Below, piece after piece: positions 11,561 to 23,068 of a stretch of DNA of 64,000 bases. The notes under the pieces are model-generated. The model made no database searches. It was not told the DNA's origin and worked only from the letters and a program-made list of their open reading frames with translations. The translations under genes and the position numbers were made by a program. The stretch's first letter is position 1; each line of letters starts with the position of its first letter. The stretch comes from Crossaster papposus (lineage: Eukaryota > Echinodermata > Asteroidea > Velatida > Solasteridae), in contig JBAIAA010000321.1 in NCBI GenBank assembly GCA_037893245.1, positions 682,001 to 746,000 on the forward strand, written 5' to 3'.

Positions 11561-14500
11561 TCAGACGATAGACCTCTGGTGGTCGGGATGTGTCTCCATC
11601 TGGGAACCACAGGTAACGTAGGTAGTCTCGGTGGTGTTCAGAAACCCTGACTTGGAAGAACATGCCCTCAATGTCTCCCATGAGTCCAACTGGTTGCTGC
11701 CTGAAGCGAAGCAGCACATCTACAACTGGGTTCGTAAGGATGGGTCCTTGGAGGAGTACATCATTGAGTGAAACTCCTCTGGTCTTTGCCGAGCAATCAA
11801 AAACTACTCTTATTTTGCCCGGTTTGGTGGGGTTGTAGACGCCATGATGAGGCATGTACCATTGGCGCACTTGGACACCGCTGTCATCGGATGCTTCGGT
11901 GACCTTCTCTGCATACCCTTTCTCGGTAAGCGAGCTCAAGAAGGTCACATAGTCGTGGTGGAAGATCGAATTGTTTCTTAGCTTCTTCTTCAGGGACATC
12001 AAACGGTCGATAGCATGACATTTGTTGTCTTCTAGCTTGCAAGCTGGATCTCGAAATGGCAGGTCGCATTGGTAGTGACCATCAACTAGCTTCAAAGATC
12101 TACCGACGATTTTCTCAAATTGCTTGTCTTCAACTGAAGGCTCCTTTTTACTGTCCACCAGGCGCTCTGGAAAATCCATGTCTATGGACGATCTGATCAT
12201 GTCTTCCAACCTCTGAAGTTGTCCTGCTTCATCTCTTGCTAAGGCTAGTTGAAGGTTGGAAAGATGACGGGGCTCCTCTCCGCCTCTGACCATGCCCCAT
12301 ATTATCCATCCAAGGACTGATCTGGCTCCATGGGGCTCGCGTACTGACCCTGTCTTCAGCTCTTGTGGTGTATACGCGGCTGGGACGTTATTGCCTATCA
12401 GCATTCCCACCTCGGCCTGGATAACTGGAAGCTTTATCCCTCTAAGGTGTTCAAATCCATCAACGTCTTCTTGCGTTGGCATGAGGTCTCTGGTGACAGG
12501 CATCTCGGGTTTGGTGTAGACCAAGGGTAGCTTTACGGCAAGACCTGAGTCCAGTCCGCAAACTTCCAGCCCGGAGATACGGTGGGTGGTTAAATGCTGC
12601 GTCTGTCCCATGGTGTGTAATTCCATGGTAGTGGCCTTGCCGGTTACTCCAAGCTGCTGTGCAAGGTCCTCAGTGCAGAAAGTCACGTTGCTGCCCGGGT
12701 CGAGGAATGCGTAGGTCTCCACTGTTGTATTGGTAGTTGGGGACCTGACCCTCACTGGTATTATGGCCATAGTGCAAAGACCCGCGCCGACTCCCATATG
12801 GGAACTTGCCCTATCCTTGCTTGGAGCCATGTATGTGGAACATGAGTTCCCCTGGTCGGTGGTCTTTGGTGTCTCTTGCCTTTGAGACTCTTCTTTTATC
12901 TTCTGTTGCTGCTCTCTTTCCTTGTGAAGTACTGTATGGTGCAGTGCGCCGCACTCCTTGCATTTGGCCCTGGCTCTGCATTGTTTACTCTGATGGCCAC
13001 TCCTGAGGCAACCAAAGCAAAGTCCCTTAGACTTCAGAAATTGCAATCTGTCCTCCAGTGGTGTGGCTCTGAGCTTTCGGCACTCCTGCATCGTGTGTCC
13101 TGATCCTTGACAGAAACTGCATGGCCTTGAGCTCGCTACGTCGGCTGCTGAGTACCTGGTACCTGAGTCCGCAGAGACGTGCTTCTCCTGCCTACTGGTC
13201 CCGACAAACTCAGTTGCTCCGGAAGCGCACCCAATCTTTCTGAACGGTGACTGGTGAGGGCGTCCTCCTCCAATGACCGGTTTAACTTCCTTGGGTTTGT
13301 ATCCTAATGCAAGTCGTCCGTATACTGGATCTGTTGCCTTCCAAGCCTCTCTTTGGACGAGGTCCACCAGATGTGTGAAGGTCACTGGCTCGTTGTTGTC
13401 CTTCTTATTCATGACGATACTTCGCCATCTGTCGTGCAGATAGAAGGGGAGTTTGGAGACCAGTCGCTTAATGTTCTCAGAATACTCCAGAACCCTTGCC
13501 GCATTCATGGAGTGTACAGCATTTTTACACTCAACAAGGAATATTGAGAATGCGTCAAGTCCAGATGGGTTATCCGGTCTTATCTCCGGCCATCCAAGGG
13601 CCCGCTGAACGTAAGCATTGGCCAGGAGGTCCACATCGCCATACCGCTTCTCCAATTCTTTAAGTGCAGCCAGGTAGCCTACATCCGCAGAAAGACAGCT
13701 ATATCCGTTCACGATATGGTGCGGTTCTTCCTCGGTGAACTGCTCTAAGTAGTTCATCCGTTCGTCATCATCCACTGTGTTAGCAACGACTCTAGCCTTA
13801 AACTGGCGGATAAATCTCTTGTACTTCAAGGGGTCTCCCTTGAACTTAACCAAGTCAGAGCTAGGCTTCCTGATCTCCTTCACTATGTGGTGCACTGCGG
13901 TAATGGATGACGCTGCAGTGGGGTTCGGACTCTCGCTGCCCTCCTGAATGGCACTTGAGCGGCCAGTTTGATCTTCCTGCTTCAGGCTGTCTGTCTGTTC
14001 CTGCTGAGTTTGTTGTACTGAGTCTTTTGCGGGGCTAGTTTCCTCTGCTACTACTTCAGTGTTAGGCTCTTTAGTGTCTTGAGTAAGGGCCTTTTGGGAG
14101 GGCTTCGTCACGGTACTTGTGGGTTCACCTGCAAGATGGTTGGTGTCTGAAACTAGTGTTTGGGGGAGATATCTCACCTGGGGTTGAGCTGACATGGTGA
14201 ACGGTGATGTGACTTGCGATGCTTGGGGGATGTACTCTGGTGCGGCAGGATTGAAGGCTAGACCCAATGGTGAGGGTGTTCTAGAAGTGAGCAGGGGTAA
14301 GGCACTCAAGTTTAGCTCGTCTCGAATCTCACTCTGCTCCAGTTCATCTAGGATTGCAGCTTTTGCACTTGAAACCTGCAGTTCGGTCCTGAGCTCCAGT
14401 TCTTCTTCTTTCTGCCTGAGTCTCAGCTCTTCTTCATTCTTCCTTGATTCAAACTGAAGCCTCTCCTCCTCCAACTTCCCTTTCTCTTGGAGTGCTCTGG

Positions 14501-14975
14501 TTCGGGCCAATAGCTCCGCAGTCTTCTGATGCTCCATTGCTCTGGCTACTGATAAGGAACTGGAAATACGGCTCCCAGCGGAACGAGAAGTATGTGACCT
14601 CACTGACCTCACGCTGTCCCTATCGAGTATGCTGGTGTGGTACACTAGCCACTCATTCAATGTGGCCTTAAAGTCCTGAAAGCTACTGAGTTCAGGCTGT
14701 AACTCTGCCTGCACTGTAGGCAGCTGCTCTTCTGTAACCAGTGCTGAGTATTCACCGTGGTGAATAAAAAATGTTTCATATTGCTGAAGCCATCTTGAGT
14801 GCTCAGCTCTAACTTTGTCCACATCTGGTGGAAGTACTAACAGCAACGGTTTGATGCTGTCCTTCATTTTGATAAGAGCCTGGGCACTGTCTTGCCGACT
14901 CTCCATCGCTAACTTTACCTTCGCCCGTGTGGCCATAGCTGTGGCCTTGGTTTCCATACCATCAAGGGCCTCCAT
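11550..14975 (-). pseudogene. BEL/Pao gag-protease-RT (first part of polyprotein)
   Basis: Open from ATG at 14975. Visible in order: an N-terminal Gag region with a long charged helix (EEERLQFESRKNEEELRLRQ, about residues 165-190), a Pao-type gag domain around FKGDPLKYKRFIRQFKARV (DUF1759 type), CCHC-like knuckles CSFCQGSGHTMQEC and CFGCLRSGHQSKQC, an aspartic protease with FLDPGSNVTFC (DUF1758/A17 type), then the start of RT with RVVFDCSAKTRGVSLND and LLQGPILTNP. The family frame is lost around 11550-11565, just after YRLKSHP, and the reading continues in another frame. The out-of-frame tail runs to 11445. Small local deletion or sequence error are both possible. Confidence 0.87.
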
Positions 14976-15054
14976 TATTTTGCTCTAATTCACCACTGTT
15001 GATCTTGATTATTGTCTCTTAGCAACTGACTCTGGGTTTGTCCTCAGCGTTGAC

Positions 15055-15758
15055 TGTAACGTCGGTATGAGTAAAACACTTGATTTATTTCACTCTCTCT
15101 AGTACCGGCATACAACTGCCCTTTAATGCCACTGCAGCTGCCTGTTGCCACGTCAACTATGATTAAAAGTACAGAAAACATGTAAACAATATATGTTATA
15201 AACTACCCAACACTATAAGAAAGCTCCAGAAAGTATGGACATATGCAGTCCCACCCCAAGAGGGCGCTGTTGCCTACAACTGCAATGAACTGAGCCCCAT
15301 ACAATTTAACAATCAACAAATCTATCCAAAAATCACAACAAATATTCAGTCTATGATTTAGAACAATAAGAGTAAACTGTCTGATCATGTGCAAAGGAGT
15401 TAAGCCCCGATATAGGCAGAATTTATGCCAGAGTTCTACAGAAATGTCACTATAACTTATACACTACAACATTCCATAAACGGCACTAAAAGTAAACGCA
15501 ATCCGTGCCAAAACGATGCCTATTTTACCTCCCAAATTACGCTAAAACTGTTCATAACCGATCATATAGTAAACTACGAAATCTAAGAAATCCCCTTACC
15601 GCTGGTTAGGGATCCAGGGTCCTACAAATCTAGACAAACTTAGTGATTTATTCTGCAAAACCTGAAGTAACGGTGTAGCGAACACGTTTTATCGCGATAC
15701 ATTAAAAATGTGAATAGCGCCCTCTGTTGAACACTGATAAATAATCCAACCCGAAACA
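15055..15758 (-). repeat. BEL/Pao 5' LTR (promoter side)
   Basis: 704 bp, same termini as the copy at 8073. In minus sense it precedes the gag start at 14975 and should carry the promoter. It is followed on the right by the TGATC target duplication. Confidence 0.93.
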
Positions 15759-15823
15759 TGATCCATGGAGCATTCTATTTTCCCGAGGCGAAGCCGAGGG
15801 AAAATAGAATGCTCCATGGATCA
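15759..15823. repeat. 26-bp perfect hairpin at the palindrome centre
   Basis: 15759-15784 is the exact reverse complement of 15798-15823, with a 13-base loop (GAGGCGAAGCCGA) that is itself partly palindromic. Confidence 0.9.
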
Positions 15824-15874
15824 CCGAGGGAGGCTAGTTTTACTATACCGCAAATTAAAGCAGTTAATATTTGT

Positions 15875-16226
15875 TTTATAACACCTCACTCACAGATTCT
15901 GCACAATTTAAGCTTCCTGAAAGTATAGTAATGAAAAAAAATCTCCGAATTATACGTCTCTCGATCATACGTGTACTTTGTTGCCTTGATGAACGGGTGC
16001 GAAGGTGATAGAGCAATGTTTACGCAATGCACTGAAACACACGTCTGGGTTTCAGTCACGCTTTCGTTGCTATGCGCATAGTTCGTGTGTTGCTATGCGC
16101 ATAGTCCTTTTTGCGTGGTATAGTCTTTTTGGATAGCTCAAGTAAAAAATAGTAAAAATAGAAAGTGACACGTGCCGCGCTCTCGGCCAATCAAGACACA
16201 GAATCTGTGAGTGAGGTGTTATAATA
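15875..16226. mobile_element. MITE with TTATAACACCTCACTCACAG ends
   Basis: 26-bp inverted repeats at 15875-15901 and 16199-16225 (outermost TTATAACACC) enclose about 300 bp of non-coding sequence. It directly follows the palindromic MITE and lies inside the GTTATTAC-rich minisatellite. Confidence 0.75.
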
Positions 16227-16227
16227 C

Positions 16228-17056
16228 CCAATATTACCAGGGAGAATGTTACCGATATTTCCGGCATTGCATTGTTATTACCACCCGATATTACCCCATT
16301 TACCCAATATTATCAGTGAGAATGTAACCGTTATTTCCGACAATGCATTGTTATTACCACCGAATATTTTCCCCTTTACCCAATATTACCAGAGAAAATG
16401 TTACCGTTATTTCTGGCATTGCATTGTTATTACCAGCCGATATTACCCAATATTACCAGGGAGACTATTACCGATATTACCCTGTTTACCCAATAATTAT
16501 TGGTTAATTGGTTAATTATTGTTAATTGTTAATTATATGGGTTAATACTAATATTACGATACTACGGAACAATACTACAATACTACAATGTATACACATA
16601 AACATCCACTCTTCTGAGCTTGCCACTCCTATATTCTTAGTGTGTACTTAAATGCTATATATGTGCCCAATATCACCGCCGTCAGTAATCACAGTTTGCA
16701 ATTATTTTTTTTGTTAATTTATTTGTGTGTTGGCTTTTTGGCAAAATTGTTTTTTTGAGACTTGGAGTAAATAAATATTACACAATTATCTCTATGAAAA
16801 CACCCTAAACGTATCACTGTTACGCAAAACATAACGTTCATGTAGACAAAGTGACAAAAATGTTTCACCAAGGTTTATCACGCCCACTTGGGGTCAACAT
16901 GTAAATTAAGGTCACCCGATATTACCCTATTTACCCAGTATTACCAGGGATAATGTAACTGATATTCCTGGCATTTCCGTGTTATTACCACCTAATATTA
17001 CCCTTACCAAATATAACCAAGAAGAATGTAACCGATAATTCTGGCATTTCCTAAAT
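16228..17056. repeat. ~75-bp GTTATTACC minisatellite of the composite element
   Basis: Units begin CCCAATATTACCAGGGAG at about 16228, 16304, 16379 and 16447, with degraded units at 16910-17050. One unit also survives at 7975-8019 on the far side of the BEL element, so the array predates the MITE and BEL insertions. 16500-16910 is AT-rich spacer without other features. Confidence 0.75.
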
Positions 17057-17465
17057 TTACTGTTATTCCTCAAGTTCCCAATGTTATAACCAATTCAAGC
17101 CTTTCACCATTACCCACATTATCTGTATTTATCTTGTTTTTACTCGGTAAAATGTTGGTTTCAACCGGGGTAATAACAGTAATATCAGTAATATTTGAAC
17201 TTAGAATTTTAGCTTGGATTGCTATAATTTTACCGTTATTACTCAAGTTCCCAATGTTATAACAAATTCAAGCCTTTCACCATTACCCACATTACATGTA
17301 TTTATCTTGTTGTTACTCTGTAAAATGTCGCTTTTAACGGGGTAATAACAGTAATATTTCAACTTGGAAATTTTGCTGGAATTGCTACTAATTTTACTGT
17401 TATTACTTAAGTTCCCGATGTTATAACCAATTCAACCCTTTCACCATTACCCACATTACCTGTAT
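17057..17465. repeat. 164-bp minisatellite, left part
   Basis: Units starting TTTTACTGTTATTACTCAAG recur at about 17057, 17228 and 17392. The same unit continues at 21055, so the array was split by the tRNA-like block between them. Confidence 0.8.
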
Positions 17466-18123
17466 TATATAGCTCTATCCTACATCTGCTCAAAGGAAGA
17501 AGGAGAAACTGTGTTTTAAGGGTTAATGAACCGCCCACGCATTAATTGTCCGAAAATTCGACTTATTTTATGTCGATAGAGGACGCGGCACACAAATAGA
17601 AGTCACCAGCAAAGCGCGGGCAGAACTTGGGCAGTTCGTGGGTCATCAAGGGTCGTCGCAAGACAGTCCTACGAAATTTCGAGCATCGTGGCATCGATGT
17701 ACGTACATGTACGTACGGACGGGTAATGACGCCTTGATCAAGGCTAAAGAAAACTATGCACAGAAAGTTCAAGAAATTAAAAAATCGTATTATTCTCTAT
17801 TCCACATCTTGTGAAAGTCCAAGGGTGGCATCGAAATGGATTTAGAAATTACAAGTCGATTTGCAAGCGCGGGTGGGGGTTGGGGTGGGGGGGGGGGGGA
17901 ACTACATTGTACGTTTGCACTTTCACAAACATAGCATTCAAATGTATTGTAACGTCGAGCGACACATCAGAGCCAACACACCCCGCTTGCGTACATTGAC
18001 CGACTCCCACATAGGACTCTTCACCCTGGCGAATTAAGCCTTTGAGCTAACTCCGGTTGGTATTTGAAGACTATAATTTAATTCTTTTAAAGATAAGATT
18101 GCAAAATTGCGCGCGTTAAAACT

Positions 18124-18125
<2 letters not shown>

Positions 18126-18190
<65 letters not shown>
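18126..18190. repeat. 65-base poly(A) tract
   Basis: Uninterrupted A run. The homologous position in the next block (about 19913-19930) has only short A runs, so the tract expanded locally or was altered in assembly. Confidence 0.95.
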
Positions 18191-18191
<1 letters not shown>

Positions 18192-19654
18192 ACATCGGCC
18201 AGGACGAGGACTCGAACCCAGGCGATGAAACGCCGCAAACGAGGAGCCTAACCACTCGGCCATTCGACTAACGGTCAACTTTATTTCAAATCGATGAGAC
18301 TTATGTTTGAAAACTGGAGTAATAGCTCCAGTATAGAATAAAGAAAAAAAAGTTATGTGGTGTTGACCAAGCATTCAGGGGATCGAACCCATGACTTTAC
18401 TCATTGAACGACCAACCATATAGGACTCTTTTGGGTTCTAGGATTCCTGGCCCACCACACATCCTTCCCTGTCCATGTTCATGTAACCCGTAGGCCACGC
18501 AACCGTAAAGGGAGGACTGACGGAGCGAGGCCCTATAGCTCTTGCCGCCTATGCAAGCAAACGAGCTCCGTCCCTATACTAAGGTGCGCACCTGAACTCC
18601 GCGGACAGTACCAGCCTGACGAATTAAGCCGCTGAGCTAACTCCGGTTGGTGATTGAAGACGATCAATTAATTCTTTTATAGATAAGATTACGAAATCGC
18701 GCGCGTTAAAACTGAGGAAAAAATGACGTCGGGCACAACGGGGACTCGAACCCAGGCGATGGAACCCCGCAGACGAGGAGCCTAACCACTCGGCCATTCG
18801 ACTACCAGTCAACACTGTTTGAAATAGATGTGACTTAATAGGTTTTGAAGCTGGAGTAATAGCTCTATCCTACATCTACTCAAAGGAAGAAGGAGAAACT
18901 GTGTTTTCAGGGTTAATGAGCCGCCCACGCATTAATTGTCCGAAAATTCGACTTATTTGATGTCGATTTGCCACACAAATAGAAGTCACCAGCAAAGCGC
19001 GGGCTCAAAGGAAACAACACAAAATCAGACAAACGGCGCTGCCTCGCGACACTCGGGAGTAGGGTGGCAATGTATATATTTTTCATTGGATATTTAGAAA
19101 TTTAAATAAAATTGTCTTGTTTGCATTGGGTAAGAATTTTTCAAAAATAATCTTCGGTCAATCCACCAAAAATTGAAAAGAATATGACATGCTGGTCGTC
19201 ATGTTTCTGTAGTCCCTGAACACGTGAGAGTTTTAAGTATTTTAATAAGATTTTGAAAATATAGACGTTTTAGCCCTTAGGTCTATGGGAATTGATTTGC
19301 TCCGTTTCACCCAAAGGGCTCTGTGTTAATAAACCCCTGTCACAACGGATCGTACGAAATGTTGTCGTGGTAAGGCCTGGTCACAACAAACCCACGACGC
19401 ATTTTGTTCCACGACACGACACAAAATTTGGGCAGATCGTGAGTCGTCGCAAGACAGTCCTACGAAATTTCGAGCATCGTGGCATCGATGTACGTACATA
19501 CGGGTAATGACGCCTTGATCAAGGCTAAAGACAACTATGCATAGAAAGTTCAGGAAATTTTAAAATCGTATTATTCTCTATTCCACATCTTGTGAAAGTC
19601 CAAGGGTGGCATCGAAATGGATTTAGAAATTACAAGTCGATTTGCAAGCGGGTG

Positions 19655-19686
19655 GAGGTGGGGTGGGGGGGGGGGGGGGGGGGGGG
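19655..19686. repeat. Poly(G) tract
   Basis: Long G run in the tRNA-like block, homologous to a shorter G run near 17886-17899. Such tracts are prone to sequencing error. Confidence 0.9.
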
Positions 19687-21054
19687 ACTACATTGTACGT
19701 TTGCACTTTCACAAACATAGCATTCAAATGTATTGTAACGTCGAGCGACACATCAGAGCCAATACACCCCGCGTGCGTACATTGACCGACTCCCATATAG
19801 GACTCTTCACCCTGGCGAATTAAGCCGTTGAGCTAACTCCGGTTGGTATTTGAAGACTATAATTTAATTCTTTTATAGATAAGATTGCGAAATTGCGCGC
19901 GTTAAAACTGCGAAAAAAAAGAAAAAAAAACATCGGCCAGGACGAGGACTCAAACCCAGGCGATGAAACCTCGCAAACGAGGAGCCTAACCACTCGGCTA
20001 TTCGACTACTGGTTAACATTATTTCAAATCGTTGGGACTTATGTTTGAAAACTGGAGTAATAGCTCCAGTGTAGAATGAAGTAACCCTTTCATTACTCCA
20101 CCACCACCCCCCCTTTTAAAGTAAATCAGAAAAAGAACAGAACGTACGTCTGCATTGGTGCTATGGTAAGGGGAAAATGAAGAACAAAAAGTAAAGTGGT
20201 GTTGACTAAGCAATTCAGGGGTACGGACATATGACTGAACACATTGACCGACTCCCATATATAGGACTCGTCACCCTGGCGAATTAAGCCGTTGAGCTAA
20301 CTCCGGTTGGTATTTGAAGACTATAATTAAAATCTTTTAAAGATAAGATTGCGAAATTTCGCGCCTTAAAATTGCCAAAAAAACAACCATCGGCCAGGAC
20401 GAGAACTCGAACCCAGGCAATGCAACGCCGCCAACGAGGAGCCTAACCACTCGGCCATTGGACTACCAGTCGACATTCTTTCAAATCGATGTGACTTATG
20501 TTTGAAAACTTTATTAGCTCCAGTATAGAATGAAAAAAAAAGTTATGTGGTGTTGACCAAGCATTCAGGGGATCGAACCCATGACTTTACTCATTGAACG
20601 ACCACCCATATAGGACAATTTTGGGTTCTAGGTTTCCCGGCCCACCACACATCCTTCCCTGTCCATGTTCATGTAACCCGTAGGCCACGCAACCGTAAAG
20701 GGAGGACTGACGGAGCGAGGCCCTAGCTCTTGCCGCCTATGCAAGCAAACGAGCTCCGTCCCAATACTAAGGTGCGCACCTGAACTCCGCGGACAGTACC
20801 AGCCTGACGAATTAAGCCGCTGAGCTAACTCCGGTTGGTGATTGAAGACGATCAATTAATTCTTTTATAGATAAGATTGCGAAATCGCGCGCGTTAAAAC
20901 TGAGGAAAAAATGACGTCGGGCAGAACGGGGACTCGAATCCAGGCGATGGAACCCCGTAGACGAGGAGCCTAACCACTCGGCCATTCGACTACCAGTCAA
21001 CACTGTGTGAAATCGATGTGACTTAATAGGTTTGGAAACTTGAGTAATTTTACT

Positions 21055-21780
21055 TGGTAAAATGTTGGTTTCAACAGGGTAATAACGGTTATATTTGAAT
21101 TGGGAAATGTTGCTGGGATTGCTATAATTTTACTGTTATTACTCAAGTTCCCAATGTTATAACCAATTCAAGCCTTTCACCATTACCCACATTACCTGTA
21201 TTATTCTGTTGTAAACCGGTAAATTGTCGGTTTCAACAGGGTAATAACAGTAATATTTAAACTTGACAATGTTGCTGGAATTGCTACTAATTTTACTGTT
21301 ATTACTCAAGTTCCCGATGTTATAACCAATTCAACCTTTTCACCATTACCCACATTACCTGTATTATCCTGTTGTTCCTCGGTAAAATGTTGGTTTTAAC
21401 AGAGTAATAACGGTTATATTTGGACTTGGAAATTTTGCTGGAATTGCTACTAATTTTACTGTTATTACTCAAGTTCCCGATGTTATAACCAATTCAACCT
21501 TTTCACCATTACCCATATTACCTGTATTAATCCTGTTGTTACTCGGTAAAATGTTGGTTTCAACAGGGTAATAACGGTTATATTTGGACTTGGAAATTTT
21601 GCTGGAATTGCTACTAATTTTACTGTTATTACTCAAGTTCCCGATGTTATAACCAATTCAAACTTTTCACCATTACCCTTATTACCTGTATTATCCTGTT
21701 GTTACTCGGTAAAATGTTGGTTTCAACAGGGTAATAACGGTTATATTTGGACTTTGAAATTTGGTAGACCGGTACACCAT
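21055..21780. repeat. 164-bp minisatellite, right part
   Basis: Four units with starts at about 21128, 21291, 21454 and 21618 (period 163-164 bp), each with GTTATAACCAATTCAA, CATTACCCACATTACCTGTA and GGTAATAACGGTTATATTT. Non-coding. Confidence 0.85.
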
Positions 21781-22011
21781 TTTTCAAGAGTTGTTCTCAC
21801 CATAAACAAATCCTGTCAGTATCAAGGATCAATTATATCCAATTCTTATATTAAAAAAAAAACAATAAGGAATTTATAACAATTTCATTACCACACAGGT
21901 AATATCATTTGGGTAATAACACGATAATATCGTTAAAATTTGGACTCAGTCAAATTTTGGGGTGATATTACTGGTAATATCGGTAACCCGTAACAACTTG
22001 CCCAGTGGGTG

Positions 22012-22517
22012 TATTGGCTTATAGACGCCCTCAAAATTTACGAGACCTCATTGTTCGAGCCGAAGTTCACAGCTTGGATACATCTCCTCCAATCCAGCAC
22101 GGAACTTTCAAGTGCAGTTCCAGATGTGTGGTTTGCCAGATCCACATCCAGGAGTCTGACTTCTTTTCTGGCCACTCTTCTGGTACCACACATACAATTA
22201 TTGGTAACATAACTTGTAGTACATCTAATGTCGTATATCTCATTTCTTGCAGGTTTTGTGGAGTTCAGTATGTCGGAGAGACCAAAAATGCCCTAAAAAA
22301 GCGTTTCTACGGTCATCGATCGACTGTCAACACCAAGAAACTAGACACCCCCGTCGGTCACCACTTTAATCAGCCTAACCATTGCATTTCTGATATGATT
22401 CTACAGGGCATAGAATCACTTGGCCATCGGAAAGACTCAGTCCGTCTCAGCCGGGAGAAAGTTTGGATGAATCGTCTTCGGACTATTCAACCACATGGGC
22501 TCAACATTCAACTATGA
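22012..22517 (+). pseudogene. PLE GIY-YIG endonuclease domain
   Basis: Continues the PLE frame after the inserted element, starting VLAYRRPQNLRDLIVRA, the linker typical of Penelope-like elements. It has a Cys-rich segment (CSSRCVVC) and the GIY-YIG core: VVYLISC ... QYVGETKNALKKRFYGH, with the GIY and YIG motifs in the degenerate VVY/YVG form usual for PLEs, the core Arg in KKRF, and a following VGHHFN. It nicks target DNA for priming. This part is uninterrupted to its TGA at 22517, unlike the RT. Confidence 0.88.
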
Positions 22518-22806
22518 AATGATTAACTTCTATTGTTTTCTCCCTTTGTCATCTGTTTCAGATTTAATCATTGCCAGCAGTTTGTTCTTATTTGTTCTCA
22601 CTGCTTTGGCTTTCTCCTTGTCTATTGTCCTAACCCCCCCCCCCCCCCCTTCACAATTCTCCTATTAACACTTCTTTGTTAGTTCTTTCTTTGATCCTAC
22701 CCACACTGACCTTTCCCTTTAACCCTTCAGCCTAATCCTCCTTTTGTTGTTCCCACAGAACTCTGTATACATGACTTTTCTTTTGTGTTTCTCCTGCCAC
22801 TATGAT

Positions 22807-23006
22807 ATACCCAGCACGATATGTGGCAGAGGGGTACCCCCCTCTATATCCCTATACTTTATACGCACTCAACACTATTGTAACCTAACCCACCCCCCTT
22901 GAAACCTAAAAGGAATTCCTGAGATTCCGGGAACACAATGGTCAACACAAAAGAGGGGGGGGGGGGGGGGGGGGGGGGTTCTCTGCCACAAATCGCGCTT
23001 CATATG
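22807..23006. mobile_element. Mutator-like MITE, 9-bp target duplication (copy 1)
   Basis: Ends carry inverted AGCACGATATGTGGCAGAG (right copy slightly degraded) and the element is flanked by a perfect 9-bp repeat CACTATGAT (22798-22806 and 23007-23015). A 9-bp duplication fits Mutator-like transposons. A long G run lies near the right end. A second copy with an independent target site is at 52546-52729. It inserted in the 3' region of the PLE. Confidence 0.8.
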
Positions 23007-23068
23007 CACTATGATGTGCACCATGCTGCATGTTGCCCTATATTTCATGTACACAGCCATTATTGTCT

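Larger units (their letters stand above)
8073..15758 (-). mobile_element. BEL/Pao LTR retrotransposon, near-intact, recent
   Basis: Two 704-bp LTRs (8073-8776 and 15055-15758, TG...CA) flank a minus-strand gag-pol region of Pao type. The element is bordered by a 5-bp direct repeat TGATC (8068-8072 and 15759-15763), the expected BEL/Pao target duplication. By eye the LTRs differ at only two bases, so the insertion is recent. Gag, zinc knuckles, aspartic protease, RT, RNase H and integrase are all present, but two frame breaks interrupt the polyprotein. Upstream of the 3' LTR (minus sense) a purine-rich GGGAGCCGGAA could serve as polypurine tract. I did not recognise a clear primer-binding site. 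Confidence 0.93.
8020..15877. mobile_element. Palindromic MITE split by the BEL/Pao element
   Basis: The sequence left of the BEL element (8020-8072, including GGTATAGTAAATTAGCCTCC) is the inverted counterpart of 15824-15877 on its right. In the centre, 15759-15823 forms a 26-bp perfect hairpin with a GC-rich loop. Taken without the BEL element this is one long palindrome. The BEL target duplication TGATC lies in one arm. Confidence 0.75.
17471..21045 (-). repeat. Tandem array of tRNA-Ser-like composite units
   Basis: Five minus-strand tRNA-like cores (about 18193-18277, 18737-18811, 19931-20012, 20385-20465, 20921-20998) carry the A-box-like TGGCCGAGTGGTTAGGC and B-box GGGTTCGAGTCC, as in tRNA-Ser. 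Each is followed (minus sense) by an A/T-rich spacer and a second A-box-like GGAGTTAGCTCAGCGGC, whose partner GGGTTCGATCC lies about 250 bp further on in some units. 17471-17630 is repeated at 18854-19010 and 17640-18320 at 19440-20060, so large blocks are duplicated in tandem. No ORF of note. Confidence 0.75.
7826..22009. mobile_element. 14.2-kb composite TIR element splitting the PLE
   Basis: Ends CCCACTGGGCA at 7826-7836 and its complement at 21999-22009, with more loosely paired sequence inside. TG occurs on both sides (7824-7825 and 22010-22011). Removing the element with one TG leaves the PLE coding frame continuous from the RT into the endonuclease, which fixes the borders independently. 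The native interior is non-coding and rich in GTTATTAC/GTAATAAC motifs organised as minisatellites. No transposase is seen, so it is non-autonomous. It carries a BEL/Pao element, palindromic MITEs and a tRNA-like array. Superfamily unassigned. Confidence 0.78.

Noticed and set aside
8912..14975. Domesticated host gene derived from gag-pol
   Set aside because: Intact LTRs, fresh target duplication and all retroelement domains show an ordinary recent BEL/Pao copy.
18034..18374. Frames rich in Phe
   Set aside because: Translation of the 65-base poly(A) tract on the minus strand.
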